From Flavobacterium denitrificans DSM 15936 (GTDB lineage: Bacteria > Bacteroidota > Bacteroidia > Flavobacteriales > Flavobacteriaceae): 64,000 nt of DNA. This document shows, piece after piece, positions 42,338 through 51,421 of this stretch. Every line of letters begins with the position of its first letter. The first letter of the stretch is position 1. A program made the position numbers and the translations under genes. The stretch spans positions 62,001-126,000 of the forward strand of contig NZ_AUDL01000012.1 in assembly GCF_000425445.1 (NCBI RefSeq), in the 5' to 3' direction. The notes under the pieces were generated by a model that made no database searches, was not told where the DNA came from, and was given only the letters and a program-made list of their open reading frames with translations.

Positions 42338-44086
42338 CTAAACGATCTGCTTTTCTAATTCTGAAATAATCAAAACGGCTTTATCAAAATCTTGCTGAAT
42401 CGAAGCACTAGATGCAGGAGCATAGCGTGCAAATTCACAGTTTTCAGTCAAATTAATAAAACTTTGAACGGATTCTGGATTTGCATTTCGAGACAACAAC
42501 AATTCACGAATATTGTCTTTGCTCATTTCTGAGGTTTCAATATGCAGTTTTGCTTTCAAGAAATTGTGCATTGCTTTTTCTAGGGCGATGTAAAACGCTT
42601 CCTTGTTGTTAAGCTGTTTCTTCGCTTCAGATAAATATTTCTTCGCCAGCTTATTGTTCATTTTAATTCGGTTTCCAGCAACATCACCATCAATTGCTTC
42701 TTTTTTCTTCTTAGCAATAATGATAATTGGCAAAATGATGAATGGTGCAAACAATAAAGCGTAATATAAATCAGAGCCATAAAAATCATCTTTGGCAATA
42801 GAAACTAAAGAAGTTTTAGGTTTAATATATTTAAACTGTTCTGTTTTAGAAATCACGTTTTTAGCTGTATTTGCAGTACTGTTTGCTTCCGCTTGCATTG
42901 GTCCGTCTAGAACATCAATTGCAATTTCTTGCGAAGTGATTGTTTTGTATGAACCAGTGCCTAAATCGAAATAAGAAAACTGCATCGGTTTAATGACATA
43001 CTTTCCTTTGTATTGAGGAACAATAGTATATTTGTCTGATATTCTTCCAGACATTCCTGTTAATGATGTAGTCACTTTTTCGTCATGAACAGGGTCGTAC
43101 ATTTCCAAGGCGTTTGGCACAACAGGTTTTGGTAATGTGAATAGTTTCATGTTTCCAGTTCCTGAAGCGCTCACAATCAAATCTAGACCTTCACCGCTTT
43201 TTACACTTGTTTTAGACGGCGTAACAATAAAGTTGAATTTTCCAACAGCACCGCTGAAGCCCTCTGGTTTTCCTGTTTCAGGAAGTGGTCTTACATTTAT
43301 TGTTTTGGCTCCCGCCGAAACTACTTTATTGTCGTCAGTAATAATCATTTGACCAAACATATCGCGACGATTTGTTGGCAATTGTACGCCAATATCCAGT
43401 GAAAGTGGTTCGATTGTTAATTTGCCTGATTTTTGAGGGTATAAGATTGTTTTTTTCAAGATTACGAAATAGCATCTTTGTCCTTGAAAATTCCCTTCTT
43501 CAATTGATAATTGCTTAATATCAATGTTTTGATTCCAGAAATCATTGTATTTTGGTTTTGCCAATTCTTTAAAACCAGTAACGCCAATATTGTTGAAATA
43601 CAATTTATAAACAACTGTAATTGGTTCGTTCAAGTATGGATTTGTTTTTGAAATTTCAGCAACAAGATTTAGGGTTTCGCTTCCTTGACCTTGTGGTCTA
43701 TCGTTTGGATCCCTTTCTTGAGCAACGGCATTTGTAACAACAATTTTTATAGGAGATGTTTTGTAAATCTGTCCATTGAATTCGATAGCCGCTTGACGTA
43801 TAGTTACAGTTCCTTTTTTATCAGGCTGTAAAATATAAGAGTATATTTTTTGAAAAGAACTTCTTCCGTTGACCCATGATTGGCTTATTTGTTGGCTTGG
43901 CCCGGCTACAATTTTAAATCCGTCAAAATTAGGCTGTTCAAAGTTGTCTCCATCAACATTCATGATGAAGTCAATTCGAAGTCTTTCATTTAGACCAAGC
44001 GTATTTTTGCTGACTCTGGCTTCAAACTGAACTTGAGCCAAAAGTCCTTGAAAAGTGAATAGAAATAAAATTAAATATCTTTTCAT
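42338..44086 (-). CDS. batD: BatD protein of the aerotolerance operon
   Basis: 582 residues with a signal peptide (ends GLLAQ). Repeated immunoglobulin-like BatD domains occur between about 20 and 420 (FEARVSKNTLGLNERLRIDF, LVAEISKTNPYLNEPITVVYKLYF, FIVTPSKTSVKSGEGLDLIVSASG). One membrane helix sits near 455-475, and a cytoplasmic helical tail follows. BatD is a periplasmic-facing membrane protein of the Bat complex. It lies between batC and batE. Confidence 0.92.
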   Translation of the reverse strand: MKRYLILFLFTFQGLLAQVQFEARVSKNTLGLNERLRIDFIMNVDGDNFEQPNFDGFKIVAGPSQQISQSWVNGRSSFQKIYSYILQPDKKGTVTIRQAAIEFNGQIYKTSPIKIVVTNAVAQERDPNDRPQGQGSETLNLVAEISKTNPYLNEPITVVYKLYFNNIGVTGFKELAKPKYNDFWNQNIDIKQLSIEEGNFQGQRCYFVILKKTILYPQKSGKLTIEPLSLDIGVQLPTNRRDMFGQMIITDDNKVVSAGAKTINVRPLPETGKPEGFSGAVGKFNFIVTPSKTSVKSGEGLDLIVSASGTGNMKLFTLPKPVVPNALEMYDPVHDEKVTTSLTGMSGRISDKYTIVPQYKGKYVIKPMQFSYFDLGTGSYKTITSQEIAIDVLDGPMQAEANSTANTAKNVISKTEQFKYIKPKTSLVSIAKDDFYGSDLYYALLFAPFIILPIIIIAKKKKEAIDGDVAGNRIKMNNKLAKKYLSEAKKQLNNKEAFYIALEKAMHNFLKAKLHIETSEMSKDNIRELLLSRNANPESVQSFINLTENCEFARYAPASSASIQQDFDKAVLIISELEKQIV

Positions 44087-44190
44087 TAAATTGTTTAATC
44101 GTTTTTGCTGTTTAACCGTTTATTTGTTTAACTGTTTAATCGTTTAACTGTTTATTCGATTAAACAAATAAACGGTTAAACGATTAACCC
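44087..44190. repeat. Foldback of GTTTAA-type words between batC and batD
   Basis: Tandem TTTAATCGTTT / TTTAACCGTTTATTTGTTTAAC on the left, and inverted CGATTAAACAAATAAACGGTTAAACGATTAA on the right (44156-44187). This sits inside the bat operon. Confidence 0.8.
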
Positions 44191-44197
44191 AAAAGTC

Positions 44198-44959
44198 CTA
44201 CCAGTCTTTTTCTGTTTTCTTAGGACTTCCTTTTATTTTTTGAGCGTTTACTTTGTCTTGAATTTTCTTTTCCTCATTATTTACAGCATCTAATAAATTC
44301 TGAACGCGCTCTTTTGAAATTCCTCCAGGCTGTGGTTTTGGCTGACCTTGATCAGATTTGTCATCTTTCTTAGGATCGTTTTTACCGTCTTTATCTTTGT
44401 CTTTGTCGCCTTTATCGTCTTTTTTATCTTTATCCTTGTCCTTGTTTTTATCCTTGTCTTTGTCCTTGTCTTTATTTTTATCCTTGTCCTTGTCTTTGTC
44501 TTTGTTTTTATCCTTGTTGTCGTTTTTAGGAGGGTTTTCTTTTAGTTTTTGTTTGGCCAAAGCATAATTGTAGCGCGTTTCATCATCAGTTGGATCATTG
44601 CGCAAAGCTTCTTTGTATGCTTCAACAGCTTGCGTGTAATCTTTCTCTTTCATGAAAACATTTCCTAAATTATGATAAGCTTTGTGCTTTTCAGGTCGCG
44701 TTGTAGCGTTTTTTATCGCTTTTGCGTAAGCAAATTTGGCTTCTGAAATTTGATTTTGTTTGTAGATCGTATTTCCTAAATTGTATGAAGCGGCAGCTTT
44801 TTTTGGAAATTTTGATTGTGAAATTCTATAATTCGCTTCGGCATCAACAAATTTATTCTGTTTATATTCTTCGTTCCCGTCCGGCAATGTTTTGTCTTTC
44901 TCTTGAGCAGAAACTGCTAAAGAAAACGTTAGTAAAATATAAAGAAGTAAATTTTTCAT
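44198..44959 (-). CDS. batC: BatC-type TPR protein with a Lys/Asp tandem repeat
   Basis: 253 residues from ATG 44959 (MKNLLLYILLTFSLAVSAQE, a signal peptide). TPR units are clear: ADAEANYRISQSKFPKKAAASYNLGN and YHNLGNVFMKEKDYTQAVEAYKEALRNDP. From about residue 160 there is a low-complexity stretch of KDKDKDKN units, then a Pro/Gln-rich linker. It is the TPR member (BatC) between batB and batD. The repeat is encoded by tandem CTTTGTCCTTGT-type units and is likely length-variable. Confidence 0.88.
   Translation of the reverse strand: MKNLLLYILLTFSLAVSAQEKDKTLPDGNEEYKQNKFVDAEANYRISQSKFPKKAAASYNLGNTIYKQNQISEAKFAYAKAIKNATTRPEKHKAYHNLGNVFMKEKDYTQAVEAYKEALRNDPTDDETRYNYALAKQKLKENPPKNDNKDKNKDKDKDKDKNKDKDKDKDKNKDKDKDKKDDKGDKDKDKDGKNDPKKDDKSDQGQPKPQPGGISKERVQNLLDAVNNEEKKIQDKVNAQKIKGSPKKTEKDW
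44390..44525. repeat. Coding tandem repeat (Lys-Asp units) in batC
   Basis: Near-perfect tandem of the TTATCCTTGTCTTTG type, with six- and twelve-base periodicity. It encodes KDKDKDKNKD units. Slippage here would change protein length by two or more residues without a frameshift when whole codon pairs are lost. Confidence 0.85.
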
Positions 44960-45001
44960 TCTAAATTTTTTGTTTTTTGTTCCAAAATTTAAGCGGAACA
45001 A

Positions 45002-46036
45002 TTATTTCTTTTCGTTAAATAAATTCAACTCTTTGATCCAATTTGTTTTTCTTTCCAACAAGAAAATATCCAAGAATAATAACAGAAAAGCAAAACCAAG
45101 AAACCATTGAAACTGCGATTGAAATTCGGCCATTTGCGTAGCTTCAAATTCTGTTTTCTGAATGTTGTTCAACGCATTTTTTATGTATTCTAAAACTTCT
45201 TTTGTGTTACCGCCGTAAACATAACCGCCTTTTGTTGCTTTTGCAATAGTTTTTAAGCCTTCTTGATTTAATTTAGTTATTACGATTTCTCCGTTTTGAT
45301 CTTTTTGATGGCTTCTAACTATGCCATTTTCTTTTAACGGAATTGTGCCTCCTTTTTCAGTTCCAACACCAATTGTGATGATTTTCATTCCTAATTTATT
45401 GGCTTCTTCAGCTGCTCCAGAAGCTCCTTCCGAATGATCCTCTCCATCAGAAATTAAAATCAGCAATTTGCTTGTTTTGCTTTTTTCATCAAAATAAGTA
45501 GATGATAACCGAATCGCTTCGTCGAGTGAAGTTCCTTGAGACGAAACCATATCTGGACTCATGCTCTGAAGAAACATTTTAGCAACACTGTAATCTGTTG
45601 TAATTGGCAAAACAGGAAATGCGCTTCCTGCGTAAGCTACAATTCCAATTCGGTCGCTTCCTAATTGATTGATGATCTGAGAAACTATTTGCTTGCTTTT
45701 TTCTAAACGGCTTGGCGCCACATCTTCTGCAAGCATACTTTTAGAAACATCGACCGCAAAAACAATATCAATACCTTCACGTTTTACGGTTTCCATTTTA
45801 GTGCCAATTTTTGGGTTCACTAATCCAATGATTAGGCAAGCCAATGCTAAAAGGATAATCGATAATTTCAATACTGGTTTGAAAACAGAACTTTCAGGGC
45901 TCAGTTTTTTAACCATTTCCAAATCACCAAATTCACGTTGCTTTTTTCTTTTCCAATACACATTGAAAAGAAAAATGCACACCACGATTGGGAGCAAGAA
46001 TAAAAGATATAAATATTTTTTTTCGTCTAATTCCAT
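45002..46036 (-). CDS. batB: BatB-type von Willebrand A-domain protein
   Basis: 344 residues with N-terminal membrane helices (about 8-25 and 55-75). A VWA domain carries the MIDAS motif DVSKS (Asp96, Ser98, Ser100). A C-terminal membrane helix is near 310-330. The N-terminal cap and C-terminal anchor with VWA facing the periplasm are typical of BatB. It precedes batC. Confidence 0.92.
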   Translation of the reverse strand: MELDEKKYLYLLFLLPIVVCIFLFNVYWKRKKQREFGDLEMVKKLSPESSVFKPVLKLSIILLALACLIIGLVNPKIGTKMETVKREGIDIVFAVDVSKSMLAEDVAPSRLEKSKQIVSQIINQLGSDRIGIVAYAGSAFPVLPITTDYSVAKMFLQSMSPDMVSSQGTSLDEAIRLSSTYFDEKSKTSKLLILISDGEDHSEGASGAAEEANKLGMKIITIGVGTEKGGTIPLKENGIVRSHQKDQNGEIVITKLNQEGLKTIAKATKGGYVYGGNTKEVLEYIKNALNNIQKTEFEATQMAEFQSQFQWFLGFAFLLLFLDIFLLERKTNWIKELNLFNEKK

Positions 46037-46039
46037 TTC

Positions 46040-46105
46040 TTAATTCTAGTTTTCAGTTTTCAGTTACAGTATTCAGCTGTAAACTGAGAACTGTGACTGC
46101 GACTA
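46040..46105. repeat. Foldback repeat, family C, between batA and batB
   Basis: TTTTCAGTTTTCAGTTACAGTATTCAGC on the left and CTGAGAACTGTGACTGCGACT on the right. Same words as 10242 and 13317. Confidence 0.7.
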
Positions 46106-46112
46106 AAATATT

Positions 46113-47114
46113 TTAAATAAAGCTTCTATAAACCGTATTTCTTAAACCAACTTCCAGCAATAATAAAAAGACTGCTAATGCAACGAACATTCTGTATTTT
46201 TCGTCATAATCGTAGAATTTTAATTCTTGTATTTCAGTTGTTTCTAATTTATTGATTGCATTATAGATTTGAGCTAATCTGTCATTGCTTGTTGCTCTAA
46301 AATACGTTCCGTCCGTTTTGCGGGCAATGCTTTTCATTAGTTGCTCATCAATTTCTACTTTTTGCATTTTGAATAAGAATCCGCCATTTGGTCCGTAAGC
46401 ATATGGAGATTCTGCCATTCCGTTTGTTCCTAAACCAATTGTGTAAACTTTGATTCCGTATTGTTTAGCAATATCGGCAGCAGTTTCTGGCTCAATAAAT
46501 CCGGCATTGTTTACACCATCTGTCAATAAAATAATAACACGGCTTTTGGCCTTGCTGTCTTTAAGTCGGTTTACTGCTGTTGCAAGCCCCATACCAATTC
46601 CGGTTCCGTCTTGTAAAGCATTATCGTATTTGATTTCCTTAATCGCTTCTAGAATGATTGCTTTGTCACTTGTAACAGGTGTTTTTGTATATGCTTCCGA
46701 TGCGTATAAAACTAATCCGATTCGATCATTAGGTCTTTCTCCCACAAAATCTGCAGCCACTCTTTTTAAAGCCTCCATACGGTTTGGCTTTAAATCTTTT
46801 GCGAGCATACTTCCCGAAACGTCAATTGCCATTACAATATCAATTCCCTTTGTTGTTTTGGTTTGATTACTGATGTCTACTGTTCTTGGTCTTGCCAAAG
46901 CAATAATCAAAGAACATAAAGCAATAATTCTAAAAACGTATAAACACGGTTTTAATTTCGTCAACAGCGATTCACTGTTTTTGAAACCTTGCGTCGAACT
47001 CATTTTTAAAGTTGCCGACTGCTCGTTGCGTTTCCAGAAAAACCACGCTATTGCAATTGGTATTAGTAAAAACAACCAAAAGAATTCCGGATTTAAAAAA
47101 GTGATCTTTCCCAT
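46113..47114 (-). CDS. batA: BatA-type von Willebrand A-domain protein
   Basis: 333 residues. Membrane helices lie near 9-27 and 58-75, and the VWA domain has the MIDAS motif DVSGS (Asp98, Ser100, Ser102). A C-terminal helix is near 305-325. It is followed by batB. Its start codon overlaps the stop of the upstream 544-residue BatD-like gene (TAATG). Confidence 0.92.
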   Translation of the reverse strand: MGKITFLNPEFFWLFLLIPIAIAWFFWKRNEQSATLKMSSTQGFKNSESLLTKLKPCLYVFRIIALCSLIIALARPRTVDISNQTKTTKGIDIVMAIDVSGSMLAKDLKPNRMEALKRVAADFVGERPNDRIGLVLYASEAYTKTPVTSDKAIILEAIKEIKYDNALQDGTGIGMGLATAVNRLKDSKAKSRVIILLTDGVNNAGFIEPETAADIAKQYGIKVYTIGLGTNGMAESPYAYGPNGGFLFKMQKVEIDEQLMKSIARKTDGTYFRATSNDRLAQIYNAINKLETTEIQELKFYDYDEKYRMFVALAVFLLLLEVGLRNTVYRSFI

Positions 47115-48748
47115 TAGTTGCTTGCTCTTTGAAGTTCAATAGAATTTAAGATTCGAGTTGTAATCTCGTTTGCATATGTGTCACCTTCTTCATGTAAAAT
47201 CATGATTTGCTGTAAACCCTGATCTTGTTTGAAAAGCAGTAACTCATAGTATGCTTTTGTACTCGTTTTAGTTGCCGGATTCAGAACTGACATTGTTCCG
47301 TAACCTTTTATTCCCTGAATACCTTCGTTTGTTTGAAAATCTTCTTGTTTTACTATTATGTTTTGGCCACCTTGTGCTTCGATTACTTTTAACGAACCTT
47401 CTAGCGCTTTACTTAAATCGATATCTGTTGGCTGTTTGAATTTAGTGGTAGAAACTGTGACATAAAAATTATCAATCATGCTGCCATATATAAAAAGCTG
47501 CATTTCTTTGATTAATGCCATGGTTTCTTTTGGCAGTATTTTTTCTGTATCCATTCTTTTTAAAACCTTTGGAGTTTCGATAAGAACTGCCGGATTTCCA
47601 TAAGCACTTTTTACCCATTCGCCTTCTAATAATTCTTTAGAAGGATGACCGATTAAGTTATCTTTTACATAATTGAATCCTTTAGTTACAATTAAAAAAG
47701 ATATAGTTGTTACTAATAGGAATATAACCGCCGCAACTGAGTAGCCAATTCTTGCATTTCGTTTTTTACGAAGTTGTATTCGAATTTGTTTCTGTCTCTG
47801 AGCTTCGTTCAATAACTGATCTTCTATTTCTTCTGGCGCTTCCGTTGGAATGGCATTATCCAACGTTAAAATTACTTTCTGAATTTTGTTTCTGTCTTCG
47901 GTAATTTCAAAATCCAATGGTTTGGATTTAGCAAATTTCACTAAATCGGCCTGACGCAAAACACGTTCTAAGTTTTCAACTGTTTCTGGCGTCAAAGTCA
48001 TTTTCTTTTTAGTGGAAGCTATTCTGATTGCCGCAATCAACTCCGATGTTGTACTTTCCATGGCCGGAATATGAATCGCCTCTTCAATATAATTTCGGGC
48101 AATATCAGTCAGTTCGCTATAATATTCTTTGATTTCACCTTTTTGTACAAGTTCTTTCTGCTCTAAATTGTTAAGTAAACTTGTTGCTTTTTCAATAGGT
48201 GTTTTATAAACTTCCTCTTCAATTTTTTTCTTCTGATTTTTTTTAACAAACCAATAGACAAAAGCACCAATCCCTAGAATGATTATAAGTGCAAGAAGAT
48301 ATTTCCACCAGTCACCAAGACCGTTGTCGCTACTAGAAATATCTTTGATGTCGTACATCTTTTGTTGCAAAGTATCTACTTTTACTCCAGCGACTTCAAC
48401 TTTAATTGAGTCTGATAAAAAAGGTTTTTTGTCAATTAAAATTTTAACTGGGGGAATAGTATATTTTCCCGAATCAAATTGAGTTAGGCCATACTTTTTG
48501 ATCAATTCATAGGTGTCATTCTTTTTGACAGTATCAATTGGATAAGATTGAATAACTTCTAACGGCCCGAAGGTTTTTTGTTTAGGAAAAACAACTTTTG
48601 ATTTTGAGCTTACAACTGTTTTGAGCGTCAGTTTAAATTCAGCTCCAATTTTGTTTTTTGTAGTATCAATACTAGTTTCGACTTGCTTTTGCTGTGCAAA
48701 AACCGCCGATGTAAGCAAAAATAGAAATATGTAAAATTTTAATTTCAT
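47114..48748 (-). CDS. BatD-like membrane protein at the head of batA
   Basis: 544 residues with a signal peptide (ends AVFAQQ). The N-terminal half is a BatD-type Ig-like domain (KLTLKTVVSSKSKVVFP). A membrane helix sits near 145-168, then a cytoplasmic coiled-coil region with a second helix near 335-360, and a C-terminal domain. It overlaps batA by one base, which couples translation. This fits the DUF4381/BatD-like gene that precedes batA in Bacteroidota, rather than canonical batD, which is further down (42338). Confidence 0.85.
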   Translation of the reverse strand: MKLKFYIFLFLLTSAVFAQQKQVETSIDTTKNKIGAEFKLTLKTVVSSKSKVVFPKQKTFGPLEVIQSYPIDTVKKNDTYELIKKYGLTQFDSGKYTIPPVKILIDKKPFLSDSIKVEVAGVKVDTLQQKMYDIKDISSSDNGLGDWWKYLLALIIILGIGAFVYWFVKKNQKKKIEEEVYKTPIEKATSLLNNLEQKELVQKGEIKEYYSELTDIARNYIEEAIHIPAMESTTSELIAAIRIASTKKKMTLTPETVENLERVLRQADLVKFAKSKPLDFEITEDRNKIQKVILTLDNAIPTEAPEEIEDQLLNEAQRQKQIRIQLRKKRNARIGYSVAAVIFLLVTTISFLIVTKGFNYVKDNLIGHPSKELLEGEWVKSAYGNPAVLIETPKVLKRMDTEKILPKETMALIKEMQLFIYGSMIDNFYVTVSTTKFKQPTDIDLSKALEGSLKVIEAQGGQNIIVKQEDFQTNEGIQGIKGYGTMSVLNPATKTSTKAYYELLLFKQDQGLQQIMILHEEGDTYANEITTRILNSIELQRASN

Positions 48749-48754
48749 TTTATT

Positions 48755-48790
48755 AACGATTGAAGATTAACGATTTTTGATTTTTGATTT
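48755..48790. repeat. Inverted word left of the operon-embedded four-helix-bundle gene
   Basis: AACGATTTTTGATTTTTGATTTT. Its complement occurs at 49212-49245 on the other side of the gene. Confidence 0.75.
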
Positions 48791-48832
48791 TCCTAAGATT
48801 GTCAATAGTTTCTAAAATGATAATCTTTAATT

Positions 48833-49189
48833 TCATGAATTATTTTTTGATGTTTTAATGCTTGAAACGAAAATTGATATTAATTGGTTTGCTTCTTCTT
48901 TTGCTTTTGTCAAACTTTCTAAATCTTTTGACAAGTTTGCTTTTTCAATTATTTTCAAACAAACAAAAGTTTCTCTTAATTCTTTTAGACAAATTCCCAT
49001 TTTATGAATAAAATCCTTTTTGCTTTCTGCGCTTTGTGCCTCTCCATAATTCAAAGCAGGAGATGTACTAGATCGTGTTATTTGTCCAAGTAAGTGATTT
49101 CCCGCATAATTCTTTTCAAATTTTATTGTGAGCGTTATTATACTTGCTGCAAAATCAATCAATCTATTTTCTAGTTCTTGTTTATTCAT
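48833..49189 (-). CDS. Four-helix-bundle protein (S23/IVS-type) inserted in the bat operon
   Basis: 118 residues from ATG 49189 (MNKQELENRLIDFAASIITL); the longer frame reads into the flanking repeat. The family motif is clear: LLGQITRSSTSPALNYGEAQSAESKKDFIHKMGICLKELRET. It is a paralogue of the protein at 32569. It separates the DUF58 gene from the rest of the bat operon and is flanked by inverted copies of the word AAAATCAAAAATCGTTA. It has no expected role in the Bat system. Confidence 0.9.
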   Translation of the reverse strand: MNKQELENRLIDFAASIITLTIKFEKNYAGNHLLGQITRSSTSPALNYGEAQSAESKKDFIHKMGICLKELRETFVCLKIIEKANLSKDLESLTKAKEEANQLISIFVSSIKTSKNNS

Positions 49190-49204
49190 TATAAATCCGT
49201 TTAG

Positions 49205-49246
49205 GCAATCATTCAAAAATCAGAAATCGTTAATCAAAAATCAAAA
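49205..49246. repeat. Inverted word right of the operon-embedded four-helix-bundle gene
   Basis: CAAAAATCAGAAATCGTTAATC, then AAAAATCAAAAATTTT. Inverted relative to the word at 48765. Confidence 0.75.
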
Positions 49247-49249
49247 ATT

Positions 49250-50113
49250 TTATCTTGACTTGAAATAGCCTAATAATTTTGTTACATAATTTTCGTCGAC
49301 TCTCGTATTTACAACGCCGGCACCAGATTTACTGAAAGTTTCTTTGAAATAATTTACTCTTTCGTGATAATGCTTTTCATAGTTCATTCGAACCGTTTTT
49401 GACCCCGTATCAACCAAAATTGTTTTTCCAGTTTCAGCATCTAGCATGTGCACCATGCCTAAATTTGGGATTTTTTCTTCACGAATATCATACACGCGAA
49501 CTCCTGTTAAATCATGCTTTTTGGAAGCAATTTTCAAGGTCTGCTCATAATTTTCAGACATAAAATCGGAAATCATAAAAACGATGGCTTTCTTTTTCTG
49601 CGTTCCAGATAAAAATTTCAAAGCTTCAGAAATATCCGTTTTGTTGCTTTTTGGTTCAAATTCGATCAATTCTCGAATGATTCTCAAAACGTGAGAACGG
49701 CCTTTTTTTGGTGGAATGTACAATTCGACATTGTCAGAAAATAAAATCAGTCCGATTTTGTCGTTGTTTTGTGTAGCCGAAAAAGCCATCGTTGCCGCAA
49801 TTTCGGTTACGATGTCTTTCTTAAATTGGCTTTTTGATCCAAAACCTTCTGAACCCGAAATGTCAACCATTAAAACCATGGTCAATTCGCGTTCTTCTTC
49901 AAATACTTTAACGTGAGCTTCGTTGTAGCGTGCGGTTACATTCCAATCGATGTTACGAATATCATCTCCGTATTGGTATTGACGCACCTCGCTAAACGTC
50001 ATTCCTCGTCCTTTAAATGAAGAGTGGTATTCTCCCGAAAAGATATGATTGCTCAGTCTTTTCGTCTTGATTTCTATTTTCCGTACTTTTTTTAAAAGCT
50101 CTTTTGTATCCAT
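49250..50113 (-). CDS. DUF58 (VWA-like) protein of the moxR-bat operon
   Basis: 287 residues. The DUF58 signature YGDDIRNIDWNVTAR lies at 48-62, and the VWA-like MIDAS motif DISGS at 84-88. No membrane helix. DUF58 proteins are regular partners of MoxR ATPases. It follows moxR across a foldback repeat and precedes the inserted four-helix-bundle gene. Confidence 0.94.
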   Translation of the reverse strand: MDTKELLKKVRKIEIKTKRLSNHIFSGEYHSSFKGRGMTFSEVRQYQYGDDIRNIDWNVTARYNEAHVKVFEEERELTMVLMVDISGSEGFGSKSQFKKDIVTEIAATMAFSATQNNDKIGLILFSDNVELYIPPKKGRSHVLRIIRELIEFEPKSNKTDISEALKFLSGTQKKKAIVFMISDFMSENYEQTLKIASKKHDLTGVRVYDIREEKIPNLGMVHMLDAETGKTILVDTGSKTVRMNYEKHYHERVNYFKETFSKSGAGVVNTRVDENYVTKLLGYFKSR

Positions 50114-50114
50114 T

Positions 50115-50190
50115 TTTGATTTGGTTTATGGTTTATGGTTGTTGGTTGATGGTGTATAAACCATCAACAAAAAACTATCAACCATCAACT
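50115..50190. repeat. Foldback of GGTTTATGGTTT words between moxR and DUF58
   Basis: TTGGTTTATGGTTTATGGTTGTTGGTTGATGG on the left, and inverted AAACCATCAACAAAAAACTATCAACCATCAAC on the right. Confidence 0.8.
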
Positions 50191-50192
50191 TT

Positions 50193-51197
50193 TTAAGGTA
50201 CTTCAATCTCGTTTACGATTTTGTTGATAATGTCTACAGAAGTAATGTTTTCTGCTTCTGCTTCGTAAGTGATTCCAACTCTGTGGCGTAACACATCGTG
50301 AACAACAGCACGAACGTCTTCTGGGATTACGTAACCACGACGTTTGATGAAAGCATAGCATTTAGCAGCATTAGCCAAGTTGATACTTCCACGTGGAGAA
50401 GCTCCAAAACTGATAAGCGGTTTTAAATCGGCTAATTTGTATTTCTCTGGATAACGAGTAGCAAAGATGATATCTAAGATATATTTTTCAATTTTTTCGT
50501 CCATGTAAACTTCACGAACAGCTTCCTGCGCACGCAAGATTTGATCAACAGAAACTACCGGATTTACTTTTTCGTAAGTTCCTTTTAAGTTTTGGCGAAT
50601 TACAAAGCGCTCTTCGTCAATTTTTGGATAATCAATAACAGTTTTTAGCATAAAACGGTCAACTTGCGCTTCAGGCAATTGATAAGTTCCTTCTTGTTCA
50701 ACTGGATTCTGTGTTGCTAATACCAAAAACGGACGATCTAATTTGAAAGTAGTGTCACCAATAGTTACTTGTTTTTCCTGCATTGCTTCAAGAAGGGCAG
50801 ACTGAACTTTTGCAGGAGCACGGTTGATCTCATCAGCAAGGACGAAATTAGCAAAGATTGGCCCTTTTTTAATAGAGAATTCGTTTGCTTTAATATTGTA
50901 AATCATCGTTCCGATAACATCGGCAGGTAATAAATCGGGAGTAAACTGAATACGGCTGAAAGAACCTTGTACCGCTTGAGAAAGCGTATTAATTGCTAAA
51001 GTTTTGGCCAAACCAGGAACTCCTTCAAGTAAAATGTGTCCTTGTCCTAAAAGACCAATTAATAAACGCTCGACCATATGTTTCTGGCCCACAATAACTT
51101 TGTTCATTTCCATTGTAAGAAGGTCTATAAAAGCACTTTCTCTTTCAATTTTTTCATTGATCGCTCTAATGTCTAAAGTCGTTGTATTTTCTTCCAT
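50193..51197 (-). CDS. moxR: MoxR-family AAA+ ATPase heading the bat operon
   Basis: 334 residues from ATG 51197 (MEENTTTLDI); the longer frame adds 40 residues that are unlike MoxR proteins. Walker A GVPGLAKT (59-66), Walker B VLADEINR (about 120-127), and the sensor region ATQNPVEQEGTY are all present. MoxR ATPases act as chaperones for VWA-domain partners, here DUF58, BatA and BatB. First gene of the operon. Confidence 0.95.
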   Translation of the reverse strand: MEENTTTLDIRAINEKIERESAFIDLLTMEMNKVIVGQKHMVERLLIGLLGQGHILLEGVPGLAKTLAINTLSQAVQGSFSRIQFTPDLLPADVIGTMIYNIKANEFSIKKGPIFANFVLADEINRAPAKVQSALLEAMQEKQVTIGDTTFKLDRPFLVLATQNPVEQEGTYQLPEAQVDRFMLKTVIDYPKIDEERFVIRQNLKGTYEKVNPVVSVDQILRAQEAVREVYMDEKIEKYILDIIFATRYPEKYKLADLKPLISFGASPRGSINLANAAKCYAFIKRRGYVIPEDVRAVVHDVLRHRVGITYEAEAENITSVDIINKIVNEIEVP

Positions 51198-51421
51198 ATA
51201 AATGTTTTTAAAAGCTTTTTTAAACTCTTGATTTTTACGTCCGGTTTTTGAGAGTGCAAATTGAATATTTTTTGAGAAGTAAGATGTTAAAGAATGGTTA
51301 AAACTTCGACCAAACACCTAATTTTAAGGACGAATTGTGAATCTATTTTTATATTTTTAAGAACTTTGATGGATATGTTTTTAAAAAGCATATTTATTAC
51401 CAAAAATAACGCAATATAACC

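Noticed and set aside
44348-44567. Plus-strand ORFs with long Phe/Val or Leu/Ser runs opposite batC
   Set aside because: They are antisense readings of the Lys/Asp tandem repeat and have no independent support as membrane proteins.
51198-51317. Forty-residue N-terminal extension of MoxR
   Set aside because: The extension has no MoxR similarity; the ATG at 51197 begins the typical MoxR N-terminus.
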